Origin: Pleurodeles waltl
Lineage: Eukaryota; Chordata; Amphibia; Caudata; Salamandridae
DNA length: 64,000 nt
Direction of reading: 5' to 3'
Assembly (NCBI RefSeq): GCF_031143425.1
Contig: NC_090444.1
Location: 1,352,846,323-1,352,910,322 of the forward strand
In this document: positions 1-10,740 of the stretch, one piece after another
How positions within the stretch are numbered: the stretch's first letter is position 1
How the letters are laid out: each line of letters starts with the position of its first letter
Notes under the pieces: model-generated
Told to the model about the DNA's origin: nothing
The model's database searches: none
What the model saw: the letters and a program-made list of their open reading frames with translations, nothing else
Program-made: the position numbers and the translations under genes

Positions 1-209
1 TCAATAAGTTTTGTTTCAAATAAACACTTATGCTGAAAACATGAATGGCCTAAGGCTCCACTATAACCAGGCCTTAAGAATCTAGGTACCTGGAAATCAA
101 GAAAGGTTATGCAAGGTTTTCTCATGAACATTCCAGAATTAGCATATTATATTTTGAACAATAAACTCTCTCCAAAATACTTCATAGAACAATCTCTGCA
201 TTGTAGCAA
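1..209. other. Unassigned AT-rich sequence
   Basis: No open frame, repeat or RNA signal is recognised here. The stretch leads directly into degenerate copies of the satellite that starts near position 210. Confidence 0.5.
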
Positions 210-1046
210 GAATCAAAGAGCACATGTTTTTTCTCTGCATGAAAGAACTGTACAAATACCATGAATAACACTTCTACATCACTCTCTGATAAGAGTTTCA
301 AGACTCAAATGTTCAGGGAATATTGTGCACTTTAATTAAAACTGCTCATCTAAGTTTCAATGTCTAGAAATGATTGCGCACTCCGCCGATCTGTATTTTA
401 AAAGTTAAACACCAGGAAAAAATTGCACATTCTGTTGCTGATTCGAACAACTAGATTTACATGCAATGAAGCGATCGCGCACAACGGCGATCTATGGTTC
501 AAGAGTTAAATGCAGGGAAAGAATCGCGCACACTTTTGTCGATTGTGAATTCACGATACAAATGTCATGAAATGATCGCGCACACTGCCGATCTGAATGG
601 CAAGAAGTAAATGCCTGGAAAAAAGAATTGCGCACACTGTTGCCGATTCGGATTTCACAATGTAAATGTACTGAAATTATCGCGTGCACTGCCGATCTGA
701 ATGCGAAGAAGTAAATGCCTGGAATGAATCACTCACACTTTTTCCAATTCAGAATTCTCGATTCAAAGACCACGAAATGATCGCACACACTGCCGATCTG
801 AATGCCAAGAAATAAATGCCTGGAAAGAATCACGCACATTGTTGCCGATTCGGAATTCACAATACAAATGCCATGAACTGATCGCACACACTGCCGATCT
901 GAATTTCAAGAAGTAAATGCCTGGAAAGAATCACGCACACTGTTGCCGATTCGGAATTCACAATTCAAATGCCATGAAATGATCGCGCACACCTCTGATC
1001 TGAATGCCAAGCAATAAATGCCATGAAAACAATCGCACACGTGATT
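210..1046 (+). repeat. Tandem satellite, ~101-bp dimeric unit
   Basis: The motif GCCGATCTG (or a close variant) recurs at 385, 486, 587, 691, 792, 893 and 994, spacings of 101, 101, 104, 101, 101 and 101. Each unit is two related ~50-bp halves. One half reads TCGCGCACACTG, then TTGCCGATTCGGAATTCAC, then an AAATGCCATGAAA-type end. The other reads TCGCGCACACTG, then CCGATCTGAATGCCAAG, then AAATGCCTGGAAA. More decayed half-units can be followed back to about 210, so divergence increases toward the left edge. CpG-containing TCGCGCACAC motifs vary mainly by C-to-T and G-to-A changes. No coding potential is evident. Confidence 0.85.
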
Positions 1047-1440
1047 TCAAGTTTAGGCCCAAAACTCGAGTGTCACTGGAAAACAGAGTCGGGGGCCTAA
1101 CCCGACCTCCGCCTTACCGCCCTGCTTGAAGATCACCAAATAAGCAAGTGCAGGCCTGGAAATGACTGGATAGGCCTCCGGGACAGGAGCTCTGGAAAAT
1201 GCTGCTGCTCTGCACTGGGACCTCTGAATAGTGAGCACGTGGAGCTGGGCTGGCTTCCTTATATAGAGCCAAGCCACGCCCACGAGCCACACCCAACCAT
1301 GCTGCAAGAAAGGCTTCTAGAAAGTCTTAGAATAAAGGACCACACCCTGTAGTCCTGCAAACAAGCCTTGCAAATGAACAATGAATTACAAACAGCATTA
1401 ATGACTTTTCAAGGTGAAAGCTCTGCAATGCAAAAGGTTA
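1047..1440 (+). promoter_or_regulatory. GC-rich segment with TATATA box beside the satellite
   Basis: Directly after the 101-bp array comes a CpG-containing segment with TTATATAG near 1259, followed by AAGAATAAAGG near 1330, which could act as a poly(A) signal. Array, then TATA box, then AATAAA is the order seen in many LTRs, where tandem repeats act as enhancers. This may therefore be part of an old LTR, but I could not find its ends or target duplication. The role is inferred from layout only. Confidence 0.25.
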
Positions 1441-1529
1441 ACATACTGCATAGAAACACAACTGGGTTTTTGAATTTATATCGCCCGTAGAGTGCGCACT
1501 GTCCTGATGTTGACAGTTTCTTCTGACCT

Positions 1530-1610
1530 ACTACTAGAGCTCTTGGACTGTCAGTCAGTAGGCTGAATGTTCAAATCCTAGTATTGCATGTCAGTGTGTT
1601 TGTTTATTTA
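1530..1610 (+). repeat. tRNA-like SINE head (weak)
   Basis: TGTTCAAATCC at 1569-1579 resembles an internal RNA polymerase III B box (GGTTCRANTCC). An A-box-like TAGAGCTCTTGGA lies ~30 bases upstream. The downstream sequence is T-rich. A decayed tRNA-derived SINE is the likeliest reading; a functional tRNA is excluded because paired acceptor arms are not visible. Confidence 0.3.
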
Positions 1611-1726
1611 CTAGTGTTTTGACTGTTAAACTTTCCTAATGATGGAACATTCATGTATGTGTGCTATCACATTCCTTGGGTTGAATGTCATAGCTATGTC
1701 TGGACATACCACAGTGGGGAGTCACC

Positions 1727-1835
1727 TGTGGCATAATGTTTAAGGTCTCAGGCCCTTACACTGAAAGTTGAGGGTTCTACTCCAGATGTGCCGTTGTCAT
1801 TTTCTTTCTTTGATTTCTTTTAAACTACAAAAGTT
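1727..1835 (+). repeat. tRNA-derived SINE head
   Basis: TGTGGCATAATG at 1727 followed by GGGTTCTACTCC at 1772-1783 matches the A box and B box arrangement of a tRNA-derived SINE head. It is then followed by TTTCTTTCTTTGATTTC. The start resembles the head of the SINE at 30.3-30.6 kb (TGTGGCACAATGG on its own strand), so the two probably descend from related tRNA-like promoters. No L2-type tail is visible here. Confidence 0.45.
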
Positions 1836-1939
1836 TAAGGTTTATATTTAAAGGTGATTTTACTCTTTAATTGACAAATACATTTTTCCTTCCAATGTGT
1901 CCCGAAACAGCTCAATCTAAGTATATCATCCATTAAAGC

Positions 1940-2200
1940 CTAAAAAACTCTCTGTCACTCTCTCTCTCACTCTGTTTCTTTCTCTCTATGAACCAAATTT
2001 TTTCATTCTATTTCTCCCACTCACACATCCACTCAGACCCTCATGCACCCACTCTCAGACCTGGGCAGATACTGATGTACCCACTAAGACACTGATGCAT
2101 GCACTCTCACACCCAGACAGACTCTCACAGCTATTCTCATCTCCAGATACACCCTGTTACACCTATTCTCACATCCAGAGAGAGACAGACTGCGGCCAAC
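1940..2200 (+). repeat. CT/CA-rich simple repeat tract
   Basis: Runs of CTCTCT (1947-1990) pass into a degenerate array of ACTCTCACAC/CCACTCAGAC-type words. This is low-complexity sequence without coding constraint. Confidence 0.6.
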
Positions 2201-2229
2201 TACTGTGGCGCACGACCAACGGGCTGTGC

Positions 2230-2430
2230 GCACTGTAGGGTTGTGTGGTTATGGGGTTGGCCACAGGGTCTGGCTGCAGGCCAGGCCTGGTGCGCAAACC
2301 CTTCTGTGCACGGATGAAGGTCATGCACAGTGCAAGGTTGGGTGCTTACAGGGGGTTGGCCTCAGGGCTCGGCTGCAGGCCATGTCTTGTGGACAAACGC
2401 CGCCGTACATGGCCGCAGCTCATGTGTGGA
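2230..2430 (+). repeat. Two-copy tandem duplication, ~99-bp period
   Basis: GGGGTTGGCC followed by CAGGG, TCTGGCTGCAGGCC and GCAAAC-type words occurs at 2253 and again at 2352. This is a diverged tandem duplication. The several short overlapping open frames here arise from GC-richness and are not credible genes. Confidence 0.55.
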
Positions 2431-3004
2431 GTGGTTGGATTAACATATAGTTATATAAATTACTATACATTAAAACATTGAAATTCACTGAACAAAACAA
2501 GGGTTAAATGGATGTTATAGTTAGGCACACATTTTAATCGTACAAAACCACAGAAATGCACCTGTGATAGAGTTATCTTAAATAATTATAAGTTATGCCC
2601 TAAAATAACTATAACTTGCACCCTCGCCATGCACTGCTAATTAGCCCACAAATTACAGCACTTATGATATCTTTGATAACATCACTTATAATATCATTGT
2701 AAGTAAAAATTTTTATGAACAAACTGTGCATGAGGGGGGCCATGCACAGTCATACACTCATACAATCACTCACACACCCGATCACTCACCCATTCAGCAG
2801 AGGTGAGATACTCAAGGACCAAAATCTACAGAAATTGAATAAAATGCGGGATGCCACAGTGTCAAATGTATGTTTTGAGCTAGGCTACATATATGGAAGA
2901 GATGGCAAGACAAGGGAGAAGGTTTACTTTTTTTGGAAACATACAAACTATTGAAGAAAAAGCTAGAGATGCAAATGAAAGATATCCCAAAAAATCAGTA
3001 AATA
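2431..3004. other. AT-rich intergenic sequence, no gene seen
   Basis: This contains short ATAA/TTAT-rich segments with local inverted repeats near 2570-2700, and no open frame resembling a protein family. It ends at the target duplication of the family-L LTR. Confidence 0.5.
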
Positions 3005-3867
3005 GGTACTTTTAGAAATTGGGTTTTTGCACCCTGTCCAAGTAGGGACCATCTCACTAGTCACGGTAAGGGAGCCACACAGTTAAAATAAGCCCCGTTC
3101 ACTCTCTTGGTAGCTTGGCACGAGCAGTCAGGCTTATCCTGGAGGCAATGTGTTAAGTATTTGTGCACACACATAGTAACACAGTGAAAACACCACTAAA
3201 GTACTCCATATCAGTTTAGAAAAATAGCCAATATTTGTCTAAATAAAACAAGACCACAACAACAAAAATCCAGCACTCACAAGTAAAGATACTAATTCTC
3301 AAAGATTAAGGCCCTCATTATGACATTGGCGGTAAATGCCGCCTACCGCCACACTGACGGCTGCCAACATACCGCCTTGGTGGTGAATATCCATTCACAC
3401 ACACACACCAATCTGACAGAACACAGCCACATACACAAATCCACCAGACCAAAGGTCAGTGATAAAGTGGCGGTTCTAAAACCCATACCGTTACGCCAAC
3501 AAAACAACACCCACCACATTATGACCCTCGAATCACCATGGCGGACATTCAGCGGCGGTAAGCCATTGGCGGTACATACCGCTGTGCTCACAATGGACAC
3601 CCACATATAAAACAACACCACATTGGCTAATACCAAAAACACACACCTGACACCCATACACACACCACACCCACACCACTATAAAACACCCACCCACATT
3701 ACCCACAACCCTTTACGATTACAAATTATAGCCACCAAACATACACCAAGACCACTTAGACAACTAGACACACACCACTTACACCCATACATCCCTCACG
3801 CACCCCACATTACACACCCCACCACATTACTAAACACACTTTCACCAACACACACCACACAACACCC

Positions 3868-4323
3868 ATGGCACCACAAAGGCACCCCCGTTTCACTGAG
3901 GAGGAATTAAGGGTCATGGTGGAGGAAATTGTCAGGGTAGAGCCACAGCTGTTTGGAGCACATGTACAGCAGATATCCATTGCAAGGAAGATGGAGCAAT
4001 GGCGGAGAATCGTAGGCAGGGTGAACGCCATTGGACAGCATCCCAGAACAAGGAACGACATCAGGAAGAGCTCGCCATAGGGAGGACTGGCGGTGGACCC
4101 CCACCTGCTCCCCCACAGCTCACAGCATGGGAGGAATCAACAGCACAGCAGCAGGCCCCTACCACTAGCCAGTCCATTGACCAGCCCTCCACTTCCGCTG
4201 CAGCTAGTGGGCAAGAGGCCACCAGCGCCCCTCCCTCTACAGAAGGTGAACCACCCAGCAAACGTTCCCTGCAACCCAGACAGAAGCCAGAGACACTTGC
4301 CAAGACCACTGCCAGTAAATGAG
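3868..4323 (+). pseudogene. SANT/Myb-like gene A of E1, internally deleted
   Basis: The frame opens with MAPQRHPRFTEEELRVMVEE, which matches the start of gene A in E2 (38072) almost residue for residue. It is the first helix of a Myb/SANT-like (MSANTD type) DNA-binding domain. The domain continues through RKMEQWRRIVGRVNAIG to RTRNDIRK near 4065, then leaves frame. The continuation in another frame (GGGPPPAPPQLTAWEE, then STAQQQAPTTSQS, ending at 4320-4323) joins the end of exon 1 directly to the 3' part of exon 2, so the intron and most of exon 2 are deleted. In Harbinger elements such proteins help the transposase reach the nucleus and bind element ends. This copy cannot encode that protein. 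Confidence 0.75.
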
Positions 4324-4468
4324 ACTCACCTGATTGTCCCCCTTGTGTCCCACTCAGTCACCCTGCCCGCCTTGAAGTGGTGTTGCTCCCCTTCCTATGG
4401 CCCCTTGGACACTGCACCTGTGCTACAAACAGACTGGAACAATACCCTATACTTTCCTCCATCATCAC

Positions 4469-5380
4469 TGTAGGAAAGTACCATCTTCCTTGGCATGTTA
4501 CCCCCATTTTTATTTGTATGTCAGTATGTTTTTGCCTGTCTCACTGGGATCCTGCTGGTCAGGAACCCAGTGCTCATAGTTTATGGCCTAATGTGAGTGT
4601 ATGTATAGTGCTTGACTGTGTCACTGAGGCTCTGCTAGTCAGAACCTCAGTACTTATGCTCTCTCTGCTTTTAAAATTGTCACTATAGTCTAGTGACTTC
4701 ATTTACCAATTTTAATTGTCACACTGGACCCCCCTTATAAGTCCCTAGTATATGGTACCTAGGTACCCAGGGCATTGGGGTTCCAGGAGATCTTTATGGG
4801 CTGCAGCATTTCTTTTGCCACCCATAAGGAGCTCAGACAAACCCTTTCACAGGACTGCCACTGCAGCCTGTGTGAAATAACGCACACGTTATTTCACTGC
4901 CATTTTCACTGCACTTAAGTAACTTATAAGTCACCTATATGTCTAACCTTCACTTGCTGAAGGTTAGGTGCAAAGGTACTAAGTGTGAGGGCACCCTTGC
5001 ACTAGCAAAGGTGCCTCCACATAATTCAGGGCCATTTCCTGGGACTTTGTGAGTGTGGGGACGCCATTACACTTGTGCACTACATATAGGTCAATACCTA
5101 TATGTAGCTTCACAATGGTAACTCCAAATATGGCCATGTAAGGTGTCTACAATCATGGAATTGTCCTCCCATTCCAATTCTGGTATTGGGGCGCCAATTC
5201 CATGCATCCTGGGGGCTCCACCATTGACCCCCAGTACTGCCAAACCAGCTTTCTGAGGCTTGCACTGCAGTAAAGCTGTTGCCATCTCACAGACAGGGTT
5301 CTGCCCTCCTGGGGTCTGAGCAGCTCAGTCCCAGGAAGGCAGAACAAAGCATTTCCTTTGGGAGCAGTGAGCTAACTCTG
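4469..5380 (-). mobile_element. Fragment of LTR family B inside E1
   Basis: Starting at TGTAGGAAAGTACC (4469), this matches, in reverse orientation, the distal part of the family-B LTR at 34.74-36.68 kb. Shared landmarks are GTTATTTCAC with ATAACG around 4880, CCTATATGT-type palindromic words near 5080-5105, and GCAGAAC/GGGCAGAAC blocks near 5300-5350. Only ~0.9 kb of the ~3.1-kb LTR remains. The far edge abuts the first exon region of gene B, so the insertion was followed by a deletion that removed the rest of the LTR and the E1 transposase. Confidence 0.7.
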
Positions 5381-5393
5381 CTGACGGGCGTCG

Positions 5394-7690
5394 TGGCGGA
5401 AGGCGGTCTTGCACCGCCGTGCAATTCCTTAGTGGATAATATGGGGCTCTATGGAGTACAGTGGCCAATGGGGATCTACGCCGGCAGTGATGGTGTACAC
5501 CACCGCGGACATGACCGCCATTTTTTTATCTAAATCCTCACTTGTTTTCTGACCTTCAACAGGAGAAGACCTACACTGTGTGTGCAGCTGTGACCTGTGT
5601 CTGGAACTTACCAAGGCTCGTGTGACCGGGGAGAGGGCCCCTGCCTTCACTTCGGAGGTTTTGGAGCGACTCGTGGATGGATCCTTCCCCAGTACTGACA
5701 GCTGTATGGGCCTCCAGACCAACAGGTGAGTACACTTTGGCCATCATGCATGTGGTAAGGATGCATGGAGATGTGTGTTAAAGCATCGTGTAAGGGTGGG
5801 TGGGGGGTGGGGGGATTGACTGTTGGCAGTGTACATGTTGTGCGCTGGCCTATGTGTGTGCAAATGGTGATGAAAACAGGTATGGTGGGCCATTTGTGTG
5901 ACAGGCTGGACTGTTTGTTTAATGGTGTTCTCCTTTCTGTATTGCCTCTGCAGGTCAGAGCCCATCAAAAGAAGGGATTATGCCATCGCCAAGGACGTGT
6001 GGACCCTGGGGTCTATGGCAGGTGGAGCACACACTGTCGGAAACGGTGGGAGGACCTGAGATGCTGGGCACGGAAGACCACAGGGGCCCAGCTGGGGATG
6101 GCCTCCCAATGAGGAATGGGTGCCCGTTGGACCCTGACCCCCCTGATGGCCCGCATACTGGCGGTGGCCAACGCTGAGCTGGATGGGCGCTTGAGGGCAT
6201 CACAGCAGCCACAAGGGGGTGAGTACAGTGGGTATCAATACATATTTTGGCTGGTGGGGTGGAATCCGGGTGGTGGATGTGTGTAAGTGGGTGCCTCAAA
6301 GGCCAGGCCAGACATTGCAGCGTGGGTCCTCTGAAGGGTAATGGGTGTATGGCAAATACAGTGACCTAGCTTCTTAGCAGTCCATTTCAGGCAGGGCATC
6401 GAGGGTCCCAGGAGCACTGCAGTTGGTGGGGTGTGGTCCTCATCTTGCGTCAGTGACTTGCCATTTCCCTGGTAGTGCAATGCATAGTGCTCAAGCCTGT
6501 TCCCTGTGTGTGACGGTGCTGAGTATGCCAACTGTGGTGTTGGTGCAGTCATTGACCCAGTGTTTCCTTTGTCTCTCTCTCCCCCCCTTTCTTGTTTTGT
6601 CATCCTGTCCTTGTGTGCTTTGGCATCACCTGGCGGAGGAGCAGGGGCACCGGTGACAAAGGGCATGGCATCCCACATGACCCAGGAGGCAGAATCCACC
6701 GACGATGAGGGAACAAGTGGGATGGAGGGTGAGGGGAGCATCACGGCGGATACAACACTGACTCAGATACCTCCTCTGATGGGAGCTCCTTGGTGGTGGC
6801 AGACATCTCTGTGACCACCCCAGCTGCAGGTACAGCCGCCACCCCTCTACCAGCACCGCCCTCCCAGCAGCCCCTCAGGGAGTTTCCCGTGCCCGCTCAC
6901 CCAGGAGGGTGGGCATCGCTTTTGCCTCAGGCACCTCAGGCCCTGCCCTAGTGAGCCCTTCCGCTCTGAGTGAGGAGGCTATTGACCTCCTGAGATCCAA
7001 CTCTGTACGGCAGTCAACCATTGTGAATGCCATCCAGGGGCTGGCATCCCAGATGCAGCAATGCAATGCATTCATGGAGGGCATTCACAGTGGATTGTCG
7101 GCCCAACCGAGATCGATTCAGGCTCTGGCTTCCTCTCTGTTGGCAGCCATTGTCTCTGTTTCTACCGTTCCCCTCCACCTTCGACTTCCCAGTCCCATTC
7201 TCCTCAACCCCAACCCATCCCAGGCACACATACAGATGAGCTTGCACACAAGACAACACCCAAGAGTGGCCCAGGCAAACACAAGCACTACACTTCATCC
7301 CACAAGCACTCATGCAAACACCATCCAGTTGCAGACACGACAACATCCACTGGCTCCACTGTCTCCCCTCCTTCTCCTCCTCCACCACATCCCTCCCAGT
7401 CACATCCACACTCACACCTGCATGCAGTACATCAACATCCACTACCAGCATCACCACACCAAGCTGAACACACACTACACCTCCATAACAGCCATGCACG
7501 CGTCCCCTCTGTACTCTCCCACCCTGTCTGCCCCCCTCCTAAAGGACACAGACACAAGCACTCACACACCCAACAGCTATCCACCTCACATCAGCATACA
7601 GCCCATTCACCTTCACCCAAGTCCAGTAGACATACACCTCCAACAACCACTCCCTCAACCTCCACTCCAATTACTCCGTATCTTAGTATA
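5394..7690 (+). pseudogene. SANT/Myb-like gene B of E1 (three exons, decayed)
   Basis: This is the only copy in plus orientation that keeps the first half of the gene B DNA-binding domain. Near 5625-5725 the frame reads GERAPAFTSEVLERLVDG, ending at AACAG|GTGAG (donor at 5726). Exon 2 follows CTGCAG|GTCAG (starts 5954) and carries the conserved block of the domain, KRWEDLRCWARKTTGAQLGM near 6038-6104, ending near 6218 at a GGTGAG donor. Exon 3 begins near 6630 and contains EEAIDLLRSNSVRQSTIVN, a predicted amphipathic helical region, and then a CA-rich, Thr/His/Pro-biased tail (7190-7690). Frameshifts and stops interrupt exon 2 and the tail. The domain identity is recognised by eye, without a profile search. 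Confidence 0.65.
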
Positions 7691-9610
7691 GCACTTAGAA
7701 ACACAATAACTCCAAATGGGGCTATTATGGTGTCTTGACGGAGTTTTTCCCAACAGTCTGATGTCACTCGCAAGGGAGGTACAGTACCTTGGAAAACGAT
7801 GACGAAGCAAAGACGTTGCAGAGAGTTGGGGAGATGAGGCGTCACAAGCCGGTGCTGTGTTGTTTCCTTACTTCCACTGGGGAGGTGAGACATTGGTTCC
7901 TTACTGCTAGGCATGGGAGGTGAGTTGTCGGTTGTTTACAGTTGCAGGGAAGGTGAAGCACCTTCGTTGGCGAGGCGTTGGTTCCTTATGACAAGGAAAG
8001 GTCAATCTATCCGGCAGGTCAAGATGCGAAGCCTCAACTTTGCAGCGTCGCAATCACACCATGGGGCTGCTGGTGCTGTGGTAGAGTTGGAGCCTGTGTT
8101 GCAGATCACGGTGAGTGTACTCAGCAAGGACCACGGCTCCGATGCAGGTGGTGGTGCGGAGTTGGAGAGCGGCACCGATTCTAAAGTCCCTCTGTAGTTG
8201 ATGAGCTTAGTTTCTTCTTGGTTGCAACAGAGCTCACTTCCAAGGGTCCAGGAACTGGATTTGGCACCACTTGGCAAGTCAGGACTCTAAGTAGGAAAGC
8301 CCAGGTGCTGGCAGGTAAAGTCTTTGATGGCCCAGAAACTTCTTAACAGGAGGCAACTCAGATCAAGTCCTTAAAGAACATTGGAAAGTAGGATGTATGA
8401 AGCTAAGTCCATTCCTTTCACTTCTAGGACAGAAGCAGCAGGCCAGCACATCAAAGCAACAGGCAGAGTGGCAGTCCCTCCTACAGCATCCAGATCTTCT
8501 TCCTGACAGAATGTCCTCAGTCCAGAAGTGTTCTAACTATGCGGTGTCAGAGGTCCAGTGTTTTTTCCCATCCCTGTCTTTGAAGTAGGCACACTTCAAA
8601 GAGACATATTTTTAGTGCACAGTACCCTGGCTTTCCCTGCATGTGCCCCAGACACACTCCAGGGGTTTGGAGGCTGCTTTGTGTGAGGGCAGGCTCAACC
8701 CTATACGTTATAAATGTCAGCTCCGCCCACCACTCTAGCTGAGGCAGACCTATCCGCATGGTGAAGGGCCATCAGTATATGCAGGGCACACCTCAGCTCC
8801 CTTTTTGTGACTGTCTAGAGTGAATGCACAAACAGCCCAGCTGTCACCCTGACCCAGATGTGGTTGAGGAAGAAAATGCCCACATTCTAAAAGTGGCATT
8901 TTCAAACTCACAATTCAAAAATCAACTTCACCAAAAGATGTATTTTTTAAATTGTGAGTTCTGAGATCCTAAACCCCACATCTTTACCTGCTTCCTATGG
9001 GAAATTACATGTAAAAGATATTTTAAAGCAATCCCCATGTTACCATGTGGGAGAGATAGGCTTTGCATTAGTGAACATCGAATTTAGCAGTATTTCACTA
9101 TCAGGACATTTAAAACAAATGAGTACATGTTCTACCTTCTAAATACACTGCACCCTGCCCATGGGGCTCCCTTGGGCCTACTTCAGAGGTGACTTACATA
9201 TAGTAAAATGGAAGATTTGGGTCTGGCAATAGGGTGCGCTTGCCAGGTCAGAATGGCAGTTTAAAAATGCCCACACAGATACTGCAGTTGCAGATCTGAG
9301 ACATTTGTACAGGGCTACTCATGTGGCTTACACAATTAGTGCAGCAAGCCCACTAGTAGCATTTTATTTACAGGCCCTTAGCATACATAGTGCACTTTAG
9401 AAGGGGCTTACTAGTAAACCAGATATGTCAATCATGGAGAAACCAATCACCAATATATTTTAGACAGACAGCATATGCACCTTAGCACTAGTTAGCAGTG
9501 GTAAAGAGCCCAGAGCCCTAAAGCTAACTACAAACAAGTCAGAAAAATAGGAGGAAGAAGGCAAAATGTTTAGAGATAACCCTTCAAAATTGGCCAAGTC
9601 CAATAGGTAC

Positions 9611-10740
9611 ACAATAGTCTTGCTTGTCATCCGCTTGCTATCTTCCACCATATTACAAGTACACTGTAGTCAATACACAGCACATATCGGTAGATGAGAC
9701 ATCCATGAAGTTTTGATGCATCACCCGATGAACAAAACCCTAAGAACCTTTATATTTCAAGAATTGTTCTTTAGGGAACTTAGGAGAGTTTACCTCGGCA
9801 TTTTTGCCCCAGTGTTCAAATATAGTTATTCTCATATTGTCTGAAGAATGGTTCACAAGTGCATCCTCGTGTCCCTTCTCCTTACTCCTACAAGTTGGAA
9901 GAAGTTGGATTTAGTGCAATCAGCTTGCAAAAGGCACATGAAAGACATATCTTCCTGAGCCTAAGAAGGGTACCATGGGGAATTGTTAGTAAAGATTCAT
10001 CTGGCATTCCAATTTAATTATTCAGGGCTCTGAGTTAGACACAGATATGAAGAGGAAGTCAAAGCATAGCTAGGCTTGTTTTCCTATTGATCTAGAGTAG
10101 GTAGAAGACAGATGATTAAGTTAGAAGTGAAACACAGATCATGCATCCACCACTACCCACAAAGAGCAGTGGTATGTATGGCTCTTGGCTGGCTGTTTGT
10201 GTGACTGATGGTGTGATTGATGTTTCAGTCCTGTGGGCATATGAATGTTAGAGGCTCTTCAAGGGCATTGTTTGTTTAAGTAAGTGTTAGGAGGTCTTGG
10301 GCCATAGCAGTAGGTGTGAATGGCTTTGTGTGTGGCCCATAATGGGGGTGTAAAAGGAATGTAAAGTAGATTGGTGCCTAGAAGTGGCTTTAGCACTCAC
10401 AAGCTCTAGGTCATAGATTTGTTATGCTGATACACTAATTATCTGGATTAATGAAGATTTCCTTTTTTGATTTATGTACGATTTATTGTTAATAGCATTT
10501 GCTCTTTGAAACTTCCAGCCAAGCTTACATAAAATCCAAACGGCATCACTGTGTACTTAAAAGTAGATAGATGTGCAATATTAATTAGAAGGCCTTCATA
10601 GAAATTCAAATGTTTGTCTAATAAATAAGTTAAATGATGTCTCCCACACCTGTAAATTCCAAATGCCATACACATGATATTTCAAAGTTACTTAGCATCT
10701 TGCTCAGCTGTCTCACTCATTATTGAGGTGCAGGAGCAGA
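9611..10740. other. Unassigned intergenic sequence
   Basis: This ~1.1 kb between LTR copy 1 and the satellite block shows no family-like open frame, no tandem structure and no obvious transposon end. It may be older unique or heavily decayed sequence. Confidence 0.45.

Larger units (their letters stand above)
3310..7682 (+). mobile_element. Harbinger-like element E1, internally deleted
   Basis: The left end GGCCCTCATTATGACATTGG (from 3310) follows TAA at 3307-3309 inside LTR copy 1. Inside are a truncated gene A (3868-4323) and a truncated gene B (about 5580-7690) in the same order and strand as in E2. The transposase that separates them in E2 is gone. In its place is a fragment of LTR family B (4469 to about 5380). 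The right terminal inverted repeat is not found: LTR sequence appears to resume near 7683 directly after the CA-rich tail of gene B. E1 is therefore a dead, end-deleted copy. Confidence 0.75.
3010..9605 (+). mobile_element. Solo LTR, family L copy 1 (split by E1)
   Basis: The LTR runs from TTTTAGAAATTGGG (a decayed TGTTAGAAATTGGG start) to CCAAGTCCAATA (a decayed CTAACA end). It is flanked by the 5-bp target duplication GGTAC at 3005-3009 and 9606-9610. LTR sequence occupies 3010-3309 and about 7683-9605; the Harbinger-like element E1 fills the gap. Family-L landmarks seen in all copies include GTAGCTTGGCACGAGCAGTCAGGCTTA-type sequence near the start (split here at 3110-3140), CTTCCAAGGGTCCAGGA and CACTTGGCA in the middle, and GCACTTTAGCACTGGTTAGCAG-type sequence near the end. 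No internal retroelement genes remain, so this is a recombined solo LTR. Confidence 0.85.

Noticed and set aside
210..1046. CRISPR-like regular repeats
   Set aside because: Repeats are contiguous and dimeric with no unique spacers, and the setting is eukaryotic.
1727..1795. Functional tRNA gene
   Set aside because: A and B boxes are present but a paired acceptor stem and anticodon arm are not; a SINE head fits better.
2205..2481. Small overlapping plus-strand frames
   Set aside because: Three frames overlap over a GC-rich tandem duplication; no homology and no consistent start context.
6235..6744. 169-residue minus-strand open frame
   Set aside because: Antisense to an intron and the third exon of gene B in E1; the plus strand has the homologous, recognisable coding signal.
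7027..7738. 225-residue Ser/Thr/His/Pro frame as a separate gene
   Set aside because: It is an alternative frame through the CA-rich tail of gene B exon 3 in E1; openness is caused by the repeat.
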